NCBI GenBank assembly: GCA_949752735.1
Contig: OX457053.1
Coordinates: forward strand, 32,843,400-32,907,399
Length of the DNA: 64,000 nucleotides
Direction of reading: 5' to 3'
Source: Lumbricus terrestris
Taxonomy: Eukaryota > Annelida > Clitellata > Crassiclitellata > Lumbricidae
Made by a program: the position numbers and the translations under genes. The notes under the pieces were generated by a model. That model made no database searches and had not been told where the DNA came from. It was given only the letters and a program-made list of their open reading frames with translations. Shown here in pieces: positions 21,897-33,589 of the stretch; position 1 is the stretch's first letter, and the number at the start of each line of letters is the position of its first letter.

Positions 21897-23773
21897 CTTC
21901 TATTTGGAAAACACTGAAAAGCCGGATTTTTCTTAAACGTCGGCAAAACGATGAACGCACTGACAACAACTTTAAATTAGAAGTAATTCAAACTACATTT
22001 TATCTGTAACGATCGAGACCAGCTGAAGGAAGTGAGAAGAGATACCGGAAGCTTTCATCATGTCTGTCTCACACAACGACCGTATAATAATAATTATTGT
22101 CACAGTAACTGTTATATTTTAGTTCTTGTAAATATAATAATAGGTATGACACCTTCTTGTTATATTTATATATACATAATATTTATATACATAATATTTA
22201 TATAGAGACGGACAGCTACAGTGACTGACAGCTCCAGCAACAGTTACTAATCGCCGCTGGTAGGCCTACACAGTCACACGCGATATGTGCAGTATTTATA
22301 AATTGACTTGCACGGTGTATAGTAGCCTATTATTCTAAATAGATCTCCGCCTTTATATGCACTTGCATGAGAGGCCTAATTAGTAATTAGTAAATCATTA
22401 TTATGACTACAGCTCGCTGGTCTTGCTCTGTGTCGTGGCTGTAATTGTCTCAATGAGGAAATTTTCCTTCGTTCTTTTTGAAATAGACTAGACAATGATT
22501 AATGTTCTGGGCCTCTGTTACGTCTAATTTGATATGTAAATTAGATCCTGGACACGTACATGATTGCATTTTGCCTAATGGTCGGGAAACCTCTGTGGGC
22601 TGCGGTGGGAACTGTGTTAACGGTCCCATGCAGTGTGATCATCTTTGTTATAAGTTATCGTTAAACAAGCCTAAACGTTAATTGCCACCATGCTAAGCAT
22701 GGTGACCTGGTTATCCCTATAATTATGGCTCGATCTTCCACAGTGCTTTCTGGAATAAGTTACCTATTAGTCTTCGTAATGAACTCCTTTGTCTTTCTTT
22801 GCCCCTTTTCCTCAAGCGTTTGAAAACAATATTGTCTTTGATTGTGGTTTGGTGTCAGGTCGGGAGCACATAACACGTTAGAAACCCTGTTAACACGTAC
22901 ATGACAGTCCTCGCTCATGTGGTTAATTTAAAACTAAGCAGAGTGGAGGCCAAACAGTCACTATGAAAAAAATTGTACAATCTGGAACTAATATCGATAA
23001 TAGTCCCAGATTGTAGGCCCTACCTTCACATTAAATTTTAGTTGCACACGAGCGCGCAGCAGAGATTCGCATTACTCTGAGCAGCACCCTGAGCCGACGT
23101 GAAATGCACCCATGCTGTTTATTTACATCGACGTATATTTATCCGCCAAGGAGTCCTTGTTTATCCGCTAATAATATAATATATAACGCATATAGAACTC
23201 TTTTGGATGACTCAATCATTTAGAATTACTGGAAAATTCTGTTTTGCGCATTATTGCCATTCTTGAAAGAAAAAGGTGGATTTGATTGTATACTGTCATT
23301 GTTGCAGCGTCAAGGGTGTTATCAGCTTTGCGGGTCATTTTATGTAGCACTACACGTTCATTTCAGCTACAGTGAAAAAATATTTAATTGGCTATAATCA
23401 AAGTCTGGAGAGACCATTTTGTTTGCATGGTGAGTGAATGTTATTGTGCTTGATTTTAAATAGCAGCCTATCTCATTCCCTCAACCTGGAATGGTCTCTC
23501 TCTCTCTCTGACACTTCGCTCTCTTTCATTAGGATGCGAGTCTTTGTACTCAGTCATATTATAATTAATACTGAGTAGGCCTACTCAGTGCTGGGCCTAC
23601 GAGACAGACTAGAAAGACCAGAGAGCCTAGAGTGGCAGATTGGCACAGTTAGACAGAGACAGAAACAGACAGAGATAGAGATAGAAAGGCAGATAAGCAC
23701 AGACAGACTACAAGCGTCCGTGTTTAAGGGAAAGGAGGGATATAGACAGTTTTAGTCCCGAATATATTGCATC
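21897..23773. other. RAB33 5' flank and intergenic sequence
   Basis: The first 150 bp are the probable RAB33 5' UTR and promoter side (minus strand). A degraded LINE ORF2 C-terminus reading FHSAFWNKLPISLRNE and FLKRLKTIL lies on the plus strand at about 22730-22840. Several aggcctac palindromic phrases and a ga-rich stretch (23640-23700) are present. No gene recognised. Confidence 0.5.
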
Positions 23774-23781
23774 TTTGAAAG

Positions 23782-24363
23782 GGTGTCACGACAACTGGTC
23801 AAACGACAACTGGTCCCCAGACAACTGGTCCAACGACAACTGGTTCACGAAATATTGGTCCATCGACAAATGGTTGACGACAAAATGTTCACTGGTAATT
23901 TTTTAGTCGATGGTTTTTGCAGCTGAAATAGAATCTGGATTGATGAAAAAACGTTTGAGAAATGGAGGCTGGATGAGGGTTCTTTTACAGGTGAAATAGA
24001 AGCTGGACTTATGAACAGAACGCTTGGGAAATAGAGGCTGGATGAAGATTCTTTTACAGGTGAAATAGAAGCTTGATTGATGAAAAAATGCTTAAAAAAT
24101 GGAAGCTGGATCAAAGTGTTTTTAGATCTGAAATAGAAGCTTGATGCATGTTGAAGTACATGAATGAAAATTATATTATCAATCCAGCTTCCAATTAGGC
24201 TAGAAAACCATGAAAGTCTTTTCATAAATCCAGCTTCTATTTCATAAATGAAGAGCTTCATCCAGTTTCCATTTCTCAAGCGCTTTCTCATTAATCCGGC
24301 TTCTATTTTGGTGAACCAGTTGTCTGGGGACCAGTTGTCGTTGGACCAGTTGTCGTGGAACCC
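23782..24363. mobile_element. Inverted-repeat element with tandem acgacaactggtc termini
   Basis: The left terminus contains about four copies of (a)cgacaactggtc with small spacers (23788-23850). The right terminus carries the reverse complement, gaccagttgtcg (24310-24358). The outermost bases (ggtgtcacgac / gtcgtggaaccc) pair, and tttgaaag is duplicated on both sides (23774-23781, 24364-24371). The interior has a roughly 75-bp unit (ggtgaaatagaagctgg ... gaaatggaggctggatga) in three to four tandem copies, then an inverted copy. Minus-strand open frames here are repeat by-products. A related unoccupied target at about 24843-24890 supports the boundaries. Confidence 0.85.
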
Positions 24364-24371
24364 TTTGAAAG

Positions 24372-25542
24372 ACCATAGGACTGATTGCCATGCCATTTAA
24401 GGTGCCCAAGTACGGACAGTGCTTGTCTAAGGATCTTGACAACTACTCGCAGGTGCTCAGTCAAAATAAAATCACTAGTCTGGTAAAGTAAGAAGTCGCT
24501 TCTAGGTCAAGATCTATGAGGTCATGATGCAGACAACCTGGATTGTGCTTAGAATCGTATTGAAGCTGCGAGTAATAGCCCAGCATAACGTAACATAGGA
24601 TAACATGTTTTATTCGGTAACCAACATTATATGCAGATGGTTATTACATCAAATTTCTCTTGAGATTTGTTTGGTTACAGACGAGATCCAAAGAGGTCAA
24701 AGGTCCTGCAAGCCACCTGGATACAATTTAGTTGAGATAAAATGTATCAAGGCTAGCTATGTTGTGTGAAAAGCTAGCAGATAAATTCTTTATTAGGTAA
24801 GGGGACGAGGTAGAGTTGAGGTAGGATTTCTGGACAAGAAGTGTTTTAGTCCCGAATACATTGCATCCTTGAAAGACCCTAAGACTGAGTGTGAGCATCA
24901 GTAATATATCCTCATTAAAAAGCACTTTTGGAGGAACTCAACAACATAAAAAATTACGCTGAATGTATGTATGTATGTTTGTTTGTATGTATCTGGACTT
25001 CACAATATCCATCGTAGGAACGGCTCAAAAGTGCTAATCTGAGCAAGACTGTTCAAGGATTCTGAACAGATGAGTGTTAACATATCTAGAAAAGTAACTT
25101 GTGCAGAGTTTAAGGAAACAGTTAAATGTTGACTGGAAGATTGTTGATAGCTCATGCTCAGCACATGATTCGAAGCCACTGTCATCAAGTGAAAACCAAG
25201 CCAAGAGTCCAGTGTAGCATCTGACATGTGAATGTAAAATGAGCAATGTATCTGTAATTTGACGGGTGACTGTGCAAATATATAAAAAAATTATTTGGGA
25301 TGGTTAACTGACGACATTTTGTGATGGTGTAATTTCAATGCCATGGTCACCATGCGAAATCCAATTCAGAATCATTTGATTCATTAGACATGTATGTGAA
25401 AGGAAAAATGTACAATAGCTAAACCACATGATGCTGATAATTGGAACTTTCATCTTCAGCGGTTGCAATTTTTATTCTCGCTGTTATGACGAACCAGTTC
25501 TCTGTATTAATTACAGTGTGGGTACTATCAGCATCAACTAAG
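24372..25542. other. Intergenic, no gene recognised
   Basis: Contains the empty-site copy at 24843, a (tatg)n-like run at 24963-24990, and otherwise no recognisable feature. Short minus-strand frames (24728-24925, 25000-25227) show no family resemblance. Confidence 0.4.
24843..24890 (+). other. Related empty target site for the 23782 element
   Basis: The phrase gttttagtcccgaatacatt, followed by gcatccttgaaagaccctaa, matches both sides of the 23782-24363 element: 23750-23781 (gttttagtcccgaatatatt...tttgaaag) and 24364-24384 (tttgaaagaccataggactg). It carries one copy of the target sequence and no insert. Confidence 0.75.
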
Positions 25543-25608
25543 TTAATCCTTTACCGACCGAAGTGCATAGTAAATGTTATGGGAAACCCTCAGTCGATAA
25601 AGGGTTAA
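25543..25608. mobile_element. 66-bp piggyBac-like mini element
   Basis: Begins ttaatcctttaccgacc and ends gtcgataaagggttaa. The ends are imperfect inverted repeats, each bounded by TTAA, the target used by piggyBac transposons. Too short to encode anything. The TTAACCCTTTATCGAC-type end supports the call. Confidence 0.6.
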
Positions 25609-25623
25609 GTAAGTAGGTACTGG

Positions 25624-25860
25624 GGATGCTCAGTTGTGTAGTGGATAGCGTGTTGGACTGTGAATCATGAGGTCAGGGTTCAAATCTTGCCAGGCAGAGG
25701 TATGGTATGGTATGAGATTTCTGCTTTGTCTGTGTCCCCTTCTACTGCCATGGCTAAACTGATTTTTACGCTGTTGTGTGACGATGAGAGAGCAATGAAG
25801 TAGACTGGCCACCTGCCTTCATATATGCTAAGGCAAAGAAGATGAAGTTGCTAGCATTTC
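25624..25860 (+). mobile_element. tRNA-derived SINE
   Basis: A tRNA-like head has an A-box-like tgtgtagtggatagcgtg (about 25635) and a B-box-like gggttcaaatcttgcc (about 25677), correctly spaced. It is followed by an unrelated body (tggtatggtatgag...) and a ga-rich end near 25850. The arm sequences do not fold into a convincing complete tRNA, so a SINE is preferred to a tRNA gene. Confidence 0.65.
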
Positions 25861-26313
25861 GTACTCAGGGCTAGTTTAAGAAACTTGAGTCTCTCAGTCT
25901 GCACTGCTTAATTTGCTCATTTTCTACTCACTGTATGATGTCGTATTGCTCGCTTGTGTGGTAGGACTTTGCAAAAGGTTTTGAACAGGAGGTCCTTGGG
26001 GTGGGTAGTTATCCGGAGGCTGGTATGCCAGGGGTACTTACCCCCTATCTTCTTCCCTGTTTGAGGCTCTTTGTCTGTATTCTGCAAAGTCCTTGTCATG
26101 TATTGCATAAATTATTGCTGCTGATCTTGCAAACTTGTTACTCGCTGTGGTCCCAATAACCATGTTTGACATCCTGACTCAGAAATGCCAGGATATTATG
26201 CAAATAAAAAATGTGAGAGATTGGGCAGAATGTACTAATACAAGTTTGAACTTAAGAATCTGGGTCTATTGCATGTAAACCAATTATCATTAATATTATT
26301 TCTGCGTGTTTAG

Positions 26314-29300
26314 ATGTCGGGTCAAAAGTTGAAGCAAGGTTACATGAAAAAATTTGCTAGTGAGTAAATTAATTTTTATCATCCTACTTATTAAAGATTT
26401 TTTCAGTTGCTATTGTCAACTTAAAAATTAATAGACAAGAGTTTAATGAACAGCACGAAAGTCAGTGACTACGCTAATAGCTAAACGCTATTTAATCTAA
26501 TAAGTTCCTTGCTAAGGCATTCGATGGATGTACGACTTGTACGCAATGTACGTAGCTCACACATTGTATTGTATTGTACCTATAAACTTATAAAGCGCCT
26601 CTCAGAGTGCAAACCAATCAGAGGTGCTCCCAGTGCGTTAGACCAAGAGAGAAAAAATGGTTTTGAGACAACGAAAAGAGACATTTGGCCAATCACCAGT
26701 TAATAAGGAGTTAATAGCGTGTTGAAGGAGGAAGCTGGTTCCACGGGCCAGGGCCAATGAGAGCAAAGACTCGCGTTTTAGTCATGGCGGTCCTAGCTCG
26801 TAGGACAAAGAGATCATGTCAATCAAAGGAGCGGAGTTGGCGAAGAGAAGTGGCCAAGATCACATATCTTTCTACCAGTTGCTCAAGACTTTTTTCATTA
26901 GCCGTGGGTGGGCTGGGAGTGCTTCTGAGTAGGATTCATGAAGGGGTGCTATAAATTTTCAGAATGAATGAATATTCTTGTCTAACAGACTGGTCCTGTT
27001 ACCTTAATATACTACTAATGCTCATGATAATATCATCCATTGTCACCTCCAATCATTGACTGCTCCCAGCAGTTCCAAATGCGCATACACAGCAGCATCC
27101 ATGAAGACACACTGACCTGTTGCCTGCATGCAATGCTAGAAGTCTCATGCTCAAAGCATTGATTTAACCACATAATACTCTGAAAATACTCATACATGTA
27201 AGGATTTTAAAGAATTGCAGTGATTGCCACCAGACCACCAAAAAATCATACTTGTAAGGATTTTATAAATAATTGCAGTTCTAGAGATTCATCTGCGAAA
27301 TCACCACGACTGAAAATTCTATTTGTAAAGATGTTAAAAGAATCGCCCGCTGACCTGTCGTTTAGAGATTCTGTTGACACTTCAGCTTACTGCGCAAACA
27401 TCATTGTTTCTGGTGTTCTCGTAAGTTCGCCAAGTATACAATATGTGGAGAGCTTGAGTGGATATGGGTTTCATATAATTGTATAATTTGTTGCGCAGAG
27501 GGAATTGTCGGTGAGTCATGGAAGAAAGTATTTGTCGTGTTACACGGCGATGGATTGTTCTGTTGGTACAAGAAGAAGAAAGACTCCAGTCGAAAAGGAT
27601 CAGTTCTTCTGCGGGTTTGTCACTGCCAAATATCAACCCCTGTCTTACTTGCCTCTCATATTAAAACGTTTTGAATATATTTTCGTGCAACATTATTAGT
27701 TATGTTACTAATTTAGGTTTATTTGTCATTTCTCTGTCTATGATCTTTCAATTTGTTATCTGCTTGCAGATATCAATTGCTTACTTGCTTTTCTCATCGT
27801 TTTAACTGCTTTTCTTGAGTTTTTGGAAAATTGTAAGAAAAATAGAGTACTTCTTGAATGGTCTTTCCGAATTGGTCACATTACATGTATATTGTGATAG
27901 TTTTTGTTTGTTGATAAATGTTGCAGGACGTATGCGAATATCTGACGGTTGGCTCGTACTGTCGAGCTATTCCATTCAGCCCTCAGTTACCTTCTGGTGG
28001 CCGACTGGATAACATGATAGCATTTCCCATGGAGCCAAATAAGAAGAGCAAGATTCACTTCTTTTTATGCGACAGCGAGCAGGAATTCAGGTAAGATTTT
28101 GATTTCTATTAACTTTAACTTCTCACTTGAGAACAGATTAACAATGGTAAGTAGAGTTATTTCATGATTGCTGTACAAATGATTTCATTTGCATCTTAAT
28201 CACTTTTTAATTTATTAGATTTTTATTTGTAAAGTATCAATTGTGTTTCAGTTAGTTATCTGCCTGCAGATATCAATTTGAAATATTCAAACGGCATTAA
28301 TTGTATCAGAATTTTTCTATTTTAAACTTAGGCTTGATCAATTCATGGGAGTCCTTAAGGGAAGTTTACAGGCTCAAACCCCAGAAATAGATGTTGCTGA
28401 AAAAAGTTAGCTTACCAACTTGAACCATTGCCCTGTGACCATTTACACAGAAAACCTCTTAAATGTTTCCTTGCAATGCCCTGGGGTCTTATTATCTTAT
28501 AATGTTGGGTCATCCCTCTGGTGGGGAACATTTGTTATTTGTCTGATGTTGTTTTTGTTTCAGTGACTGGATGAGTGCAATAACCAGCACGGTAATTATA
28601 CGATTATTTGCTTTTGTCTCTACATCAAAGTTTTTTTGGGTCAGTCATTAAACTGCTATTGTTATTGTTATTAGCAAGCAAACATTTGTAATGCACGGAA
28701 GGATGGCCCTTAATTCTCTTAAAGCAGGGGTTGTCAATAATTAACTATATATCAATTATAGAACCTCTATTTAATAATAATAATAATAATAATCTTTTCT
28801 TTAATTGAGCGCCTGCAAACGCACTGCGCTTTACATTTACAAGTTATGCAGTAATCTTAATTAAACTTAACTACCAACTGAACAGACAGCTTTGTAATTA
28901 CACGGCGCTAATAGCAGCCTACAAAGCAAATCCGCCCAACGGGGGCTCAAACTCACTACCTCTCGCACTCTTGGCCAGCGTGTTAACCATTATTCTACCG
29001 GGCTCCCCGGTAGAATAGTCAACTAGAGGAAACATGGTTCACTCGCAAAAATCCCTGGTTTGTTAAATTTAAAAGTGCAACTGATGTTCATGATTTTTTA
29101 AATATTTCCATCCAGGCATTTGAATTTAAATAGTCGTGTCTCCTTCTTGTTGATCTTTATTGCCCAATAGCTATTATCATTTCAATTGTAATTGCCACTG
29201 AAATTTGTTAGTCGACTTTGTGGTGCATTTGCATTTTTTGTTTTGAATTCATAAATCCATATATAGAAAGTAGTGTATGTCTTAAGCCTTGTGAGTGAAG

Positions 29301-32300
29301 TAAAATCTTGATACTTGAGACAAGGTGGAGTGAAGTCTCAAAGCCTTGTAAGTCTCATAGCCTTGTAAGTCTCATAGCCTTGTAAGTCTCAAAGCCTTGT
29401 AAGTCTCATAGCCTTGTAAGTCTCATAGCCTTGTAAGTCTCATAGCCTTGTAAGTCTCTGTCTTCATCTGACATAGAAACTAATTCTGTGCCAATCTTTG
29501 GAAGGCTAAATAATTGCCTTTGTTTTTAGTAAAGTGTAGAAAGCCGGTGGATTAAGTGAATTTGCTCGAATTAACCTGAGCGTAAATCGTCATTATTTTT
29601 ATCTGAATAATCTTTGTATTCACTTTTCAGTTTCCATCAGCAGCACCTCAACAAGAGCAGCAGCAACAGCAGCAGCAGAGTGTGCATCAGCCAGTGGTTG
29701 GTGCTGGACATACATACAATGCCTTTTCTCCACCTCCTTCAGCTCCATCGTCTGCACCACCACACAGCTCTTCCTCTCCTCCCATTGGATTTGAAGCTTT
29801 GACACGTATGACAACATTTGATTTTTTTTGATGACGGTGATGAGGAGGAGGAGGATGAGGAGGATGACGGACAATGATAACGATAACAAAGAGAATAATA
29901 ATTGTGTTGAAATTTGTTAATTCTACATTCGAGTTTGGTGACTTTATGAAGAAATGAATTTTCAAAATAATAATAGTAATAATAATAACAACATTCAGAA
30001 TTATAATAACAAAAGCAAATAGAAACTAAATAGAAACTAACAGTGATAATAATGATACTAATGACAATGATAATAGTAATTAATTAATTATGAGCATATT
30101 GTTTACGTATTATGTATACATGTATGAGCCCGTGTTACAGCGCCCCTTCAAGATTCTACTCAGAGGCACTCCCGACTGCAGTGCGGACACTGAAGCATAG
30201 TTTCACTCCAAGCGCATGAGCAATTGCAAGTGAATGACTTGCTCAGGGTCCCTACGCGATGTCTTGAGGTGGATTCAAACACGCAACCTGCCGGCTGTAT
30301 GGTACCAAACATACCTCTACACCACCATGCAAGTGCGCATGTCTAATGCACCAGACCTCAACCAATGGTTCACCAGAAGCAAATTGTAGATTGGCGAGTA
30401 CAGTATCTAGAATGTGCACTGAATATGTGCACTGGATATGTGCACTGGATATGTGCACTGAGCAGGGCAATGATATGTATGATGTGCTCTAATTTACAGT
30501 TTCCAGCAACACTTCTGCCCACTCTTCACACTCACCAAGTAACTATGCTGCACCCCAACCAATGTATGCCCAGGCGGGTCATCCTCCTCCTCAGCAGCAG
30601 GCATATCCACAGCAACCGTATCCACAGCAACCGTATCCACAGCAACCGTATCCACAGCAACCATATCCAGGGCAACCATATGCTCAGCAACCATATCCAG
30701 GGCAACCATATCCAGGGCAACCAGCTGGTCAGCCTTATCAGCAGAATCCATATGCTCAACAGTATCCACAGTATCAAGGTTACGGTTTGTTAAGATTATT
30801 TCTGTTGTAATTTTGAGAGATTTAAATAGTTATTCTTCATTTTTTTGAATTTGGCATCAGATTTACTCTCTGGAATTGCTTGTTGTCATATGATGAACAT
30901 AGGTTGACTCCTCCCCATATGACCCTCCAAAATTGTTGGCAGTTGGGCCAGAACTCCAGCTGTTGAGTCCACTGTTCAAGCAGTTTGGGTCTGCTGAATG
31001 GGGGATATATGGACAACCCCAATTACGCCATCATGGATAATATTAAGAAAATTGTATTGAATATTGTGCTTTAAAACAATACTTTGTGGAAGAACAATTA
31101 TAAGTCAACAGAAGATTTAAACTGATACTCATAAACTTTTTGATGATTACTAAGATGGCTGACTTTTTTATGTACAGTAGACTTTAAAGTACTTCTGAAA
31201 GTAGAGGTCAGAGCTATCCAATATATTCAGTCATTTGACTTCTACAGTCATTTATTACTACGTATACGTTTTAGAGCAGCTCACCTCTTTGCTGAAGATT
31301 TCCCCACCATTGACATTTCCTTCACTTAACTCTGTAGGATGTCACAGTTGACAAAAAAGGTCTCGTCAACTGCTGCTATTTACCATCTGTGAATTGTGAA
31401 GACGTGTGACTTGCCGCTATCCATAGTGGAGCATTTTGAGGATGTTCTTTTGCTGTTTTCTTGTATTCTTGACAGCTCTAGGGGGTTCTGTTGTGCCACC
31501 CACAAGTATTTTGTTTCAGGGGGCCAACACTAGTGACCCAGCCTGAAATTTTAAGCCAATACCTTGGAGCTGGGGGTGGTTGAACACTTCCAAGGTACTT
31601 TGCAAGTCCAGTCCTGTAGCTAACTTCTGCTTTCGTGTGGTACTTTAAATGCAATGTACTGATGTGAAGCAGTACACAATGCAGTTTGTAGAGTAGCAGG
31701 AGTGGTAGCTTGTAAAAACTCAATCATCATCAGTCGGGGGACTGATGATGATTGAGTTTTTACAAGCTTTTACAAGCTACTTGCAGTCTTATGTTAATTT
31801 TCTGGCTGGCTACATAAAATGTATGAAATGCAGTTCCATGCCAGAGTGCCAACATTTTACAATTTTTTCGTCGTTGCTTCATCGTGATACAATTTGCAAA
31901 CTTTCCGTAGAATTAAAGAATTCTGTGGTAACAGCATTTTCATTTGTTTCATTGGTCATCATGATGTGTGAAGTTCATTGAATTCATTTCATGTTTGATT
32001 GTATGTGTCTGATGTTTGGACTGATTCAGGCGGCCCATCCTATCCTGGCCAACCATACCAACAGCCATATCAACAACCTCCTCAGACAGTTGTTGTTCAT
32101 CGAGATCATCGTAACAAAGGGTCCGGAGGATTGGGAAACTTGGCGACTGGTAATTCCAGGCTCCGTCTCTTCATCTCTGGCATTCTCGTTTTTCTCCGAT
32201 TTCTTCAATTATCTGGTTATTCGTGCTAGCGAATAAAAATAATGTTCAGTAATGGGGCAACAGATTGTTAAACCTGCCTTTGTTTTTATTATGTCGAGGA

Positions 32301-33380
32301 TAAGGATTTTAGGTTCTTATACTCTACAGTCTACATTATAAAAACAAAGGCTGGTTTAACAATCTGTTGCCCCAGAACAAGTTCCTAAGTTCCGGATTTT
32401 AGTTTTTTTTTCGGGAGTCGAGTTAAATATATTGAGTTGAATTTATGTTGTGCTGTTATAATAGATTATAATAGAAGAGAAAGTTGTGTTCAGCTTTAAA
32501 GTTTGAATCTGTGTGAATATATCTCTAAGTTCTGTTAGATTTTGCATTAGCTTTTTTCATATTGTGATTTGTTTTTACTTTTTCCACTAAATTTATTGAG
32601 TATATCAAGTGTTATTTCTCTTCTGTTGTTCATTAAATGTGCTGATTAATATTCCATCAGATTGCTAACTCCTTAAATGCATTGAGAAATAATCCAAAGT
32701 TCTTCAGTTACACATTTATTTATTTATAACAGCTGTACAGAGGTTTTCTTTGTAAGCTCTCATCTCGGACATCTCGACCAATCTTTTACCTTATCTTAAT
32801 CTCATTTGCCGATGTTCTGACAAAAATCGTACTTTCCTGTGTAACTCTTAGTCAGTTGCTTCTCATCCTTGTTTAGCCATCGTTGTTTACTTATTTAGTC
32901 TTCCACATTCTTTTAAAAATCCTAATCTCTTACTCTTACAATGATAAACAGTTTATCATTTTTTTCACGTGTCAAACTTACTCTTAGTTTTAGTCTCTCC
33001 CTTCCACTCATTTAGTTTTCCTTGTTCACCTTTTCTCCCTTAAATTTAATGACTTCTTCCTTCCATTTTCTCTCCAGCCGTATTCATGTAATGTTCATGA
33101 TTTTTACATTTATGATTTGGAGACACCCATTTTTGGCAGTTGGAGCTCATGAAACGTGTCAACGTCGAACTGTTGACCTGAGTACTGTGTCTTGTTCTGT
33201 GTCTTTGTAGGTGTGGTGGGTGGAGCTGTGGCTGGTTATGCCGCCAGTCGAATGTTCGGTGGATGGGGTCATGGATTCGGATGGGGAGGCCGCGGCAGCT
33301 GGGGCTCGTGTAGCTGGAGCTCCGGCAGCTGGGGATCATGCAGTGGAGGAAGCTGGGGAAGTTTCGGCAGTTTTGACTGA
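26314..33380 (+). CDS. PH-domain protein with evectin (PLEKHB)-like layout, complete
   Basis: Eight coding exons: 26314-26359, 27499-27614, 27927-28090, 28564-28591, 29631-29805, 30500-30778, 32030-32149, 33211-33380. Phases agree throughout and give 365 aa. The PH domain (about 6-118) starts QGYMKKFAKG, continues SWKKVFVVL and KIHFFLCDSEQEF, and ends in a helix with the invariant Trp (DWMSAITS, W111). It is followed by a poly-Gln run (125-134), a Ser/Pro-rich linker, tandem YPQQP/YPGQP repeats (about 200-285), a charged VVVHRDHRNKG, a Gly/Ala hydrophobic stretch (VVGGAVAGYAASRMF, 311-325), and a Gly/Ser/Trp tail. PH, then Tyr/Pro-rich, then a basic patch, then a short hydrophobic segment is the order in evectins, which bind phosphatidylserine on recycling endosomes; orthology is inference. 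Exon 6 has a second in-phase donor at 30785. Exon 4 is only 28 nt. The start codon abuts an AG, so a non-coding 5' exon is possible. Confidence 0.88.
26570..26970. mobile_element. Two opposed LINE 3' ends in PH-gene intron 1
   Basis: At 26577-26650 the minus-strand LINE terminus appears (tataaagcgcctctcagag ... gaggtgctcccagtgcg), extending to about 26880 with degraded ORF2 (similar to the copy at 56610-56900). At 26885-26965 a plus-strand copy follows: LLKTFFISRGWAGSASE-stop, then ggtgctataaat and a (gaat)n tail. Both are 5'-truncated. Confidence 0.7.
28765..29020 (-). mobile_element. tRNA-headed SINE (second family), in PH-gene intron 4
   Basis: The plus strand starts with an (aat)n run, then agcgcctgcaaacgcactgc, the shared core aacagacagctttgtaatta, and cacggcgctaat. 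The head on the minus strand contains agtttgagccccc (B-box-like) and ggtagaataatggttaacac (A-box-like). It is related to the copy at 16850-17090. Confidence 0.7.
29341..29460 (+). repeat. 17-bp tandem repeat, seven copies, in PH-gene intron 4
   Basis: The unit is agccttgtaagtctcat, repeated at 17-bp intervals from 29342. Every unit contains gtaagt, the consensus 5' splice site, and lies about 175 bp upstream of the next exon (29631). Confidence 0.93.
30118..30352 (-). mobile_element. tRNA-headed SINE with LINE-like tail, in PH-gene intron 5
   Basis: On the minus strand the tRNA-like head has a degraded B box (tttgaatccacctc) and an A-box-like part near 30320-30340. The body runs through gagcaagtcattcacttg. 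The 3' end reads tgagtagaatcttgaagggg and cgctgtaacacgggctcata. The tail is the same as in the copy at 44330-44545 and resembles the resident CR1/L2-like LINE 3' ends. It lies just upstream of PH-gene exon 6. Confidence 0.72.
31707..31768. repeat. Perfect 28-bp inverted repeat with 6-bp loop
   Basis: The arm 31707-31734 (agcttgtaaaaactcaatca...) is the exact reverse complement of 31741-31768, separated by cggggg. The outer agcttttacaagctac repeats part of the arm again. It lies in intron 6 of the PH gene, where the RNA would form a long hairpin. Position far from a stop codon argues against a terminator role. Confidence 0.95.
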
Positions 33381-33589
33381 GCTGATGAGAAAGTCTGCTT
33401 CCTTTTTGATTTTTATTCCTCCTAGCTAGATCTGACAATCAAAGTTTCCTTTCAGATTTGCTGTATGTTGTGATGTCCTTTGCACGAATCATTGACGATG
33501 TTTTCTCGTGTGTAGTTTTAATCTGTGTCTGATTGTTCGATTGTCGAGTTTCGTGTTCAGTATTACTGCAGAGGACAATGAAGAGGACA

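Noticed and set aside
23845..24396. 183-codon minus-strand frame
   Set aside because: It lies across the repeats and terminus of an inverted-repeat element; its repeated segments follow the 75-bp DNA unit.
30494..30777. Minus-strand frames across PH-gene exon 6
   Set aside because: Antisense shadows of the YPQQP repeat; the plus-strand frame fits exon phases and protein context.
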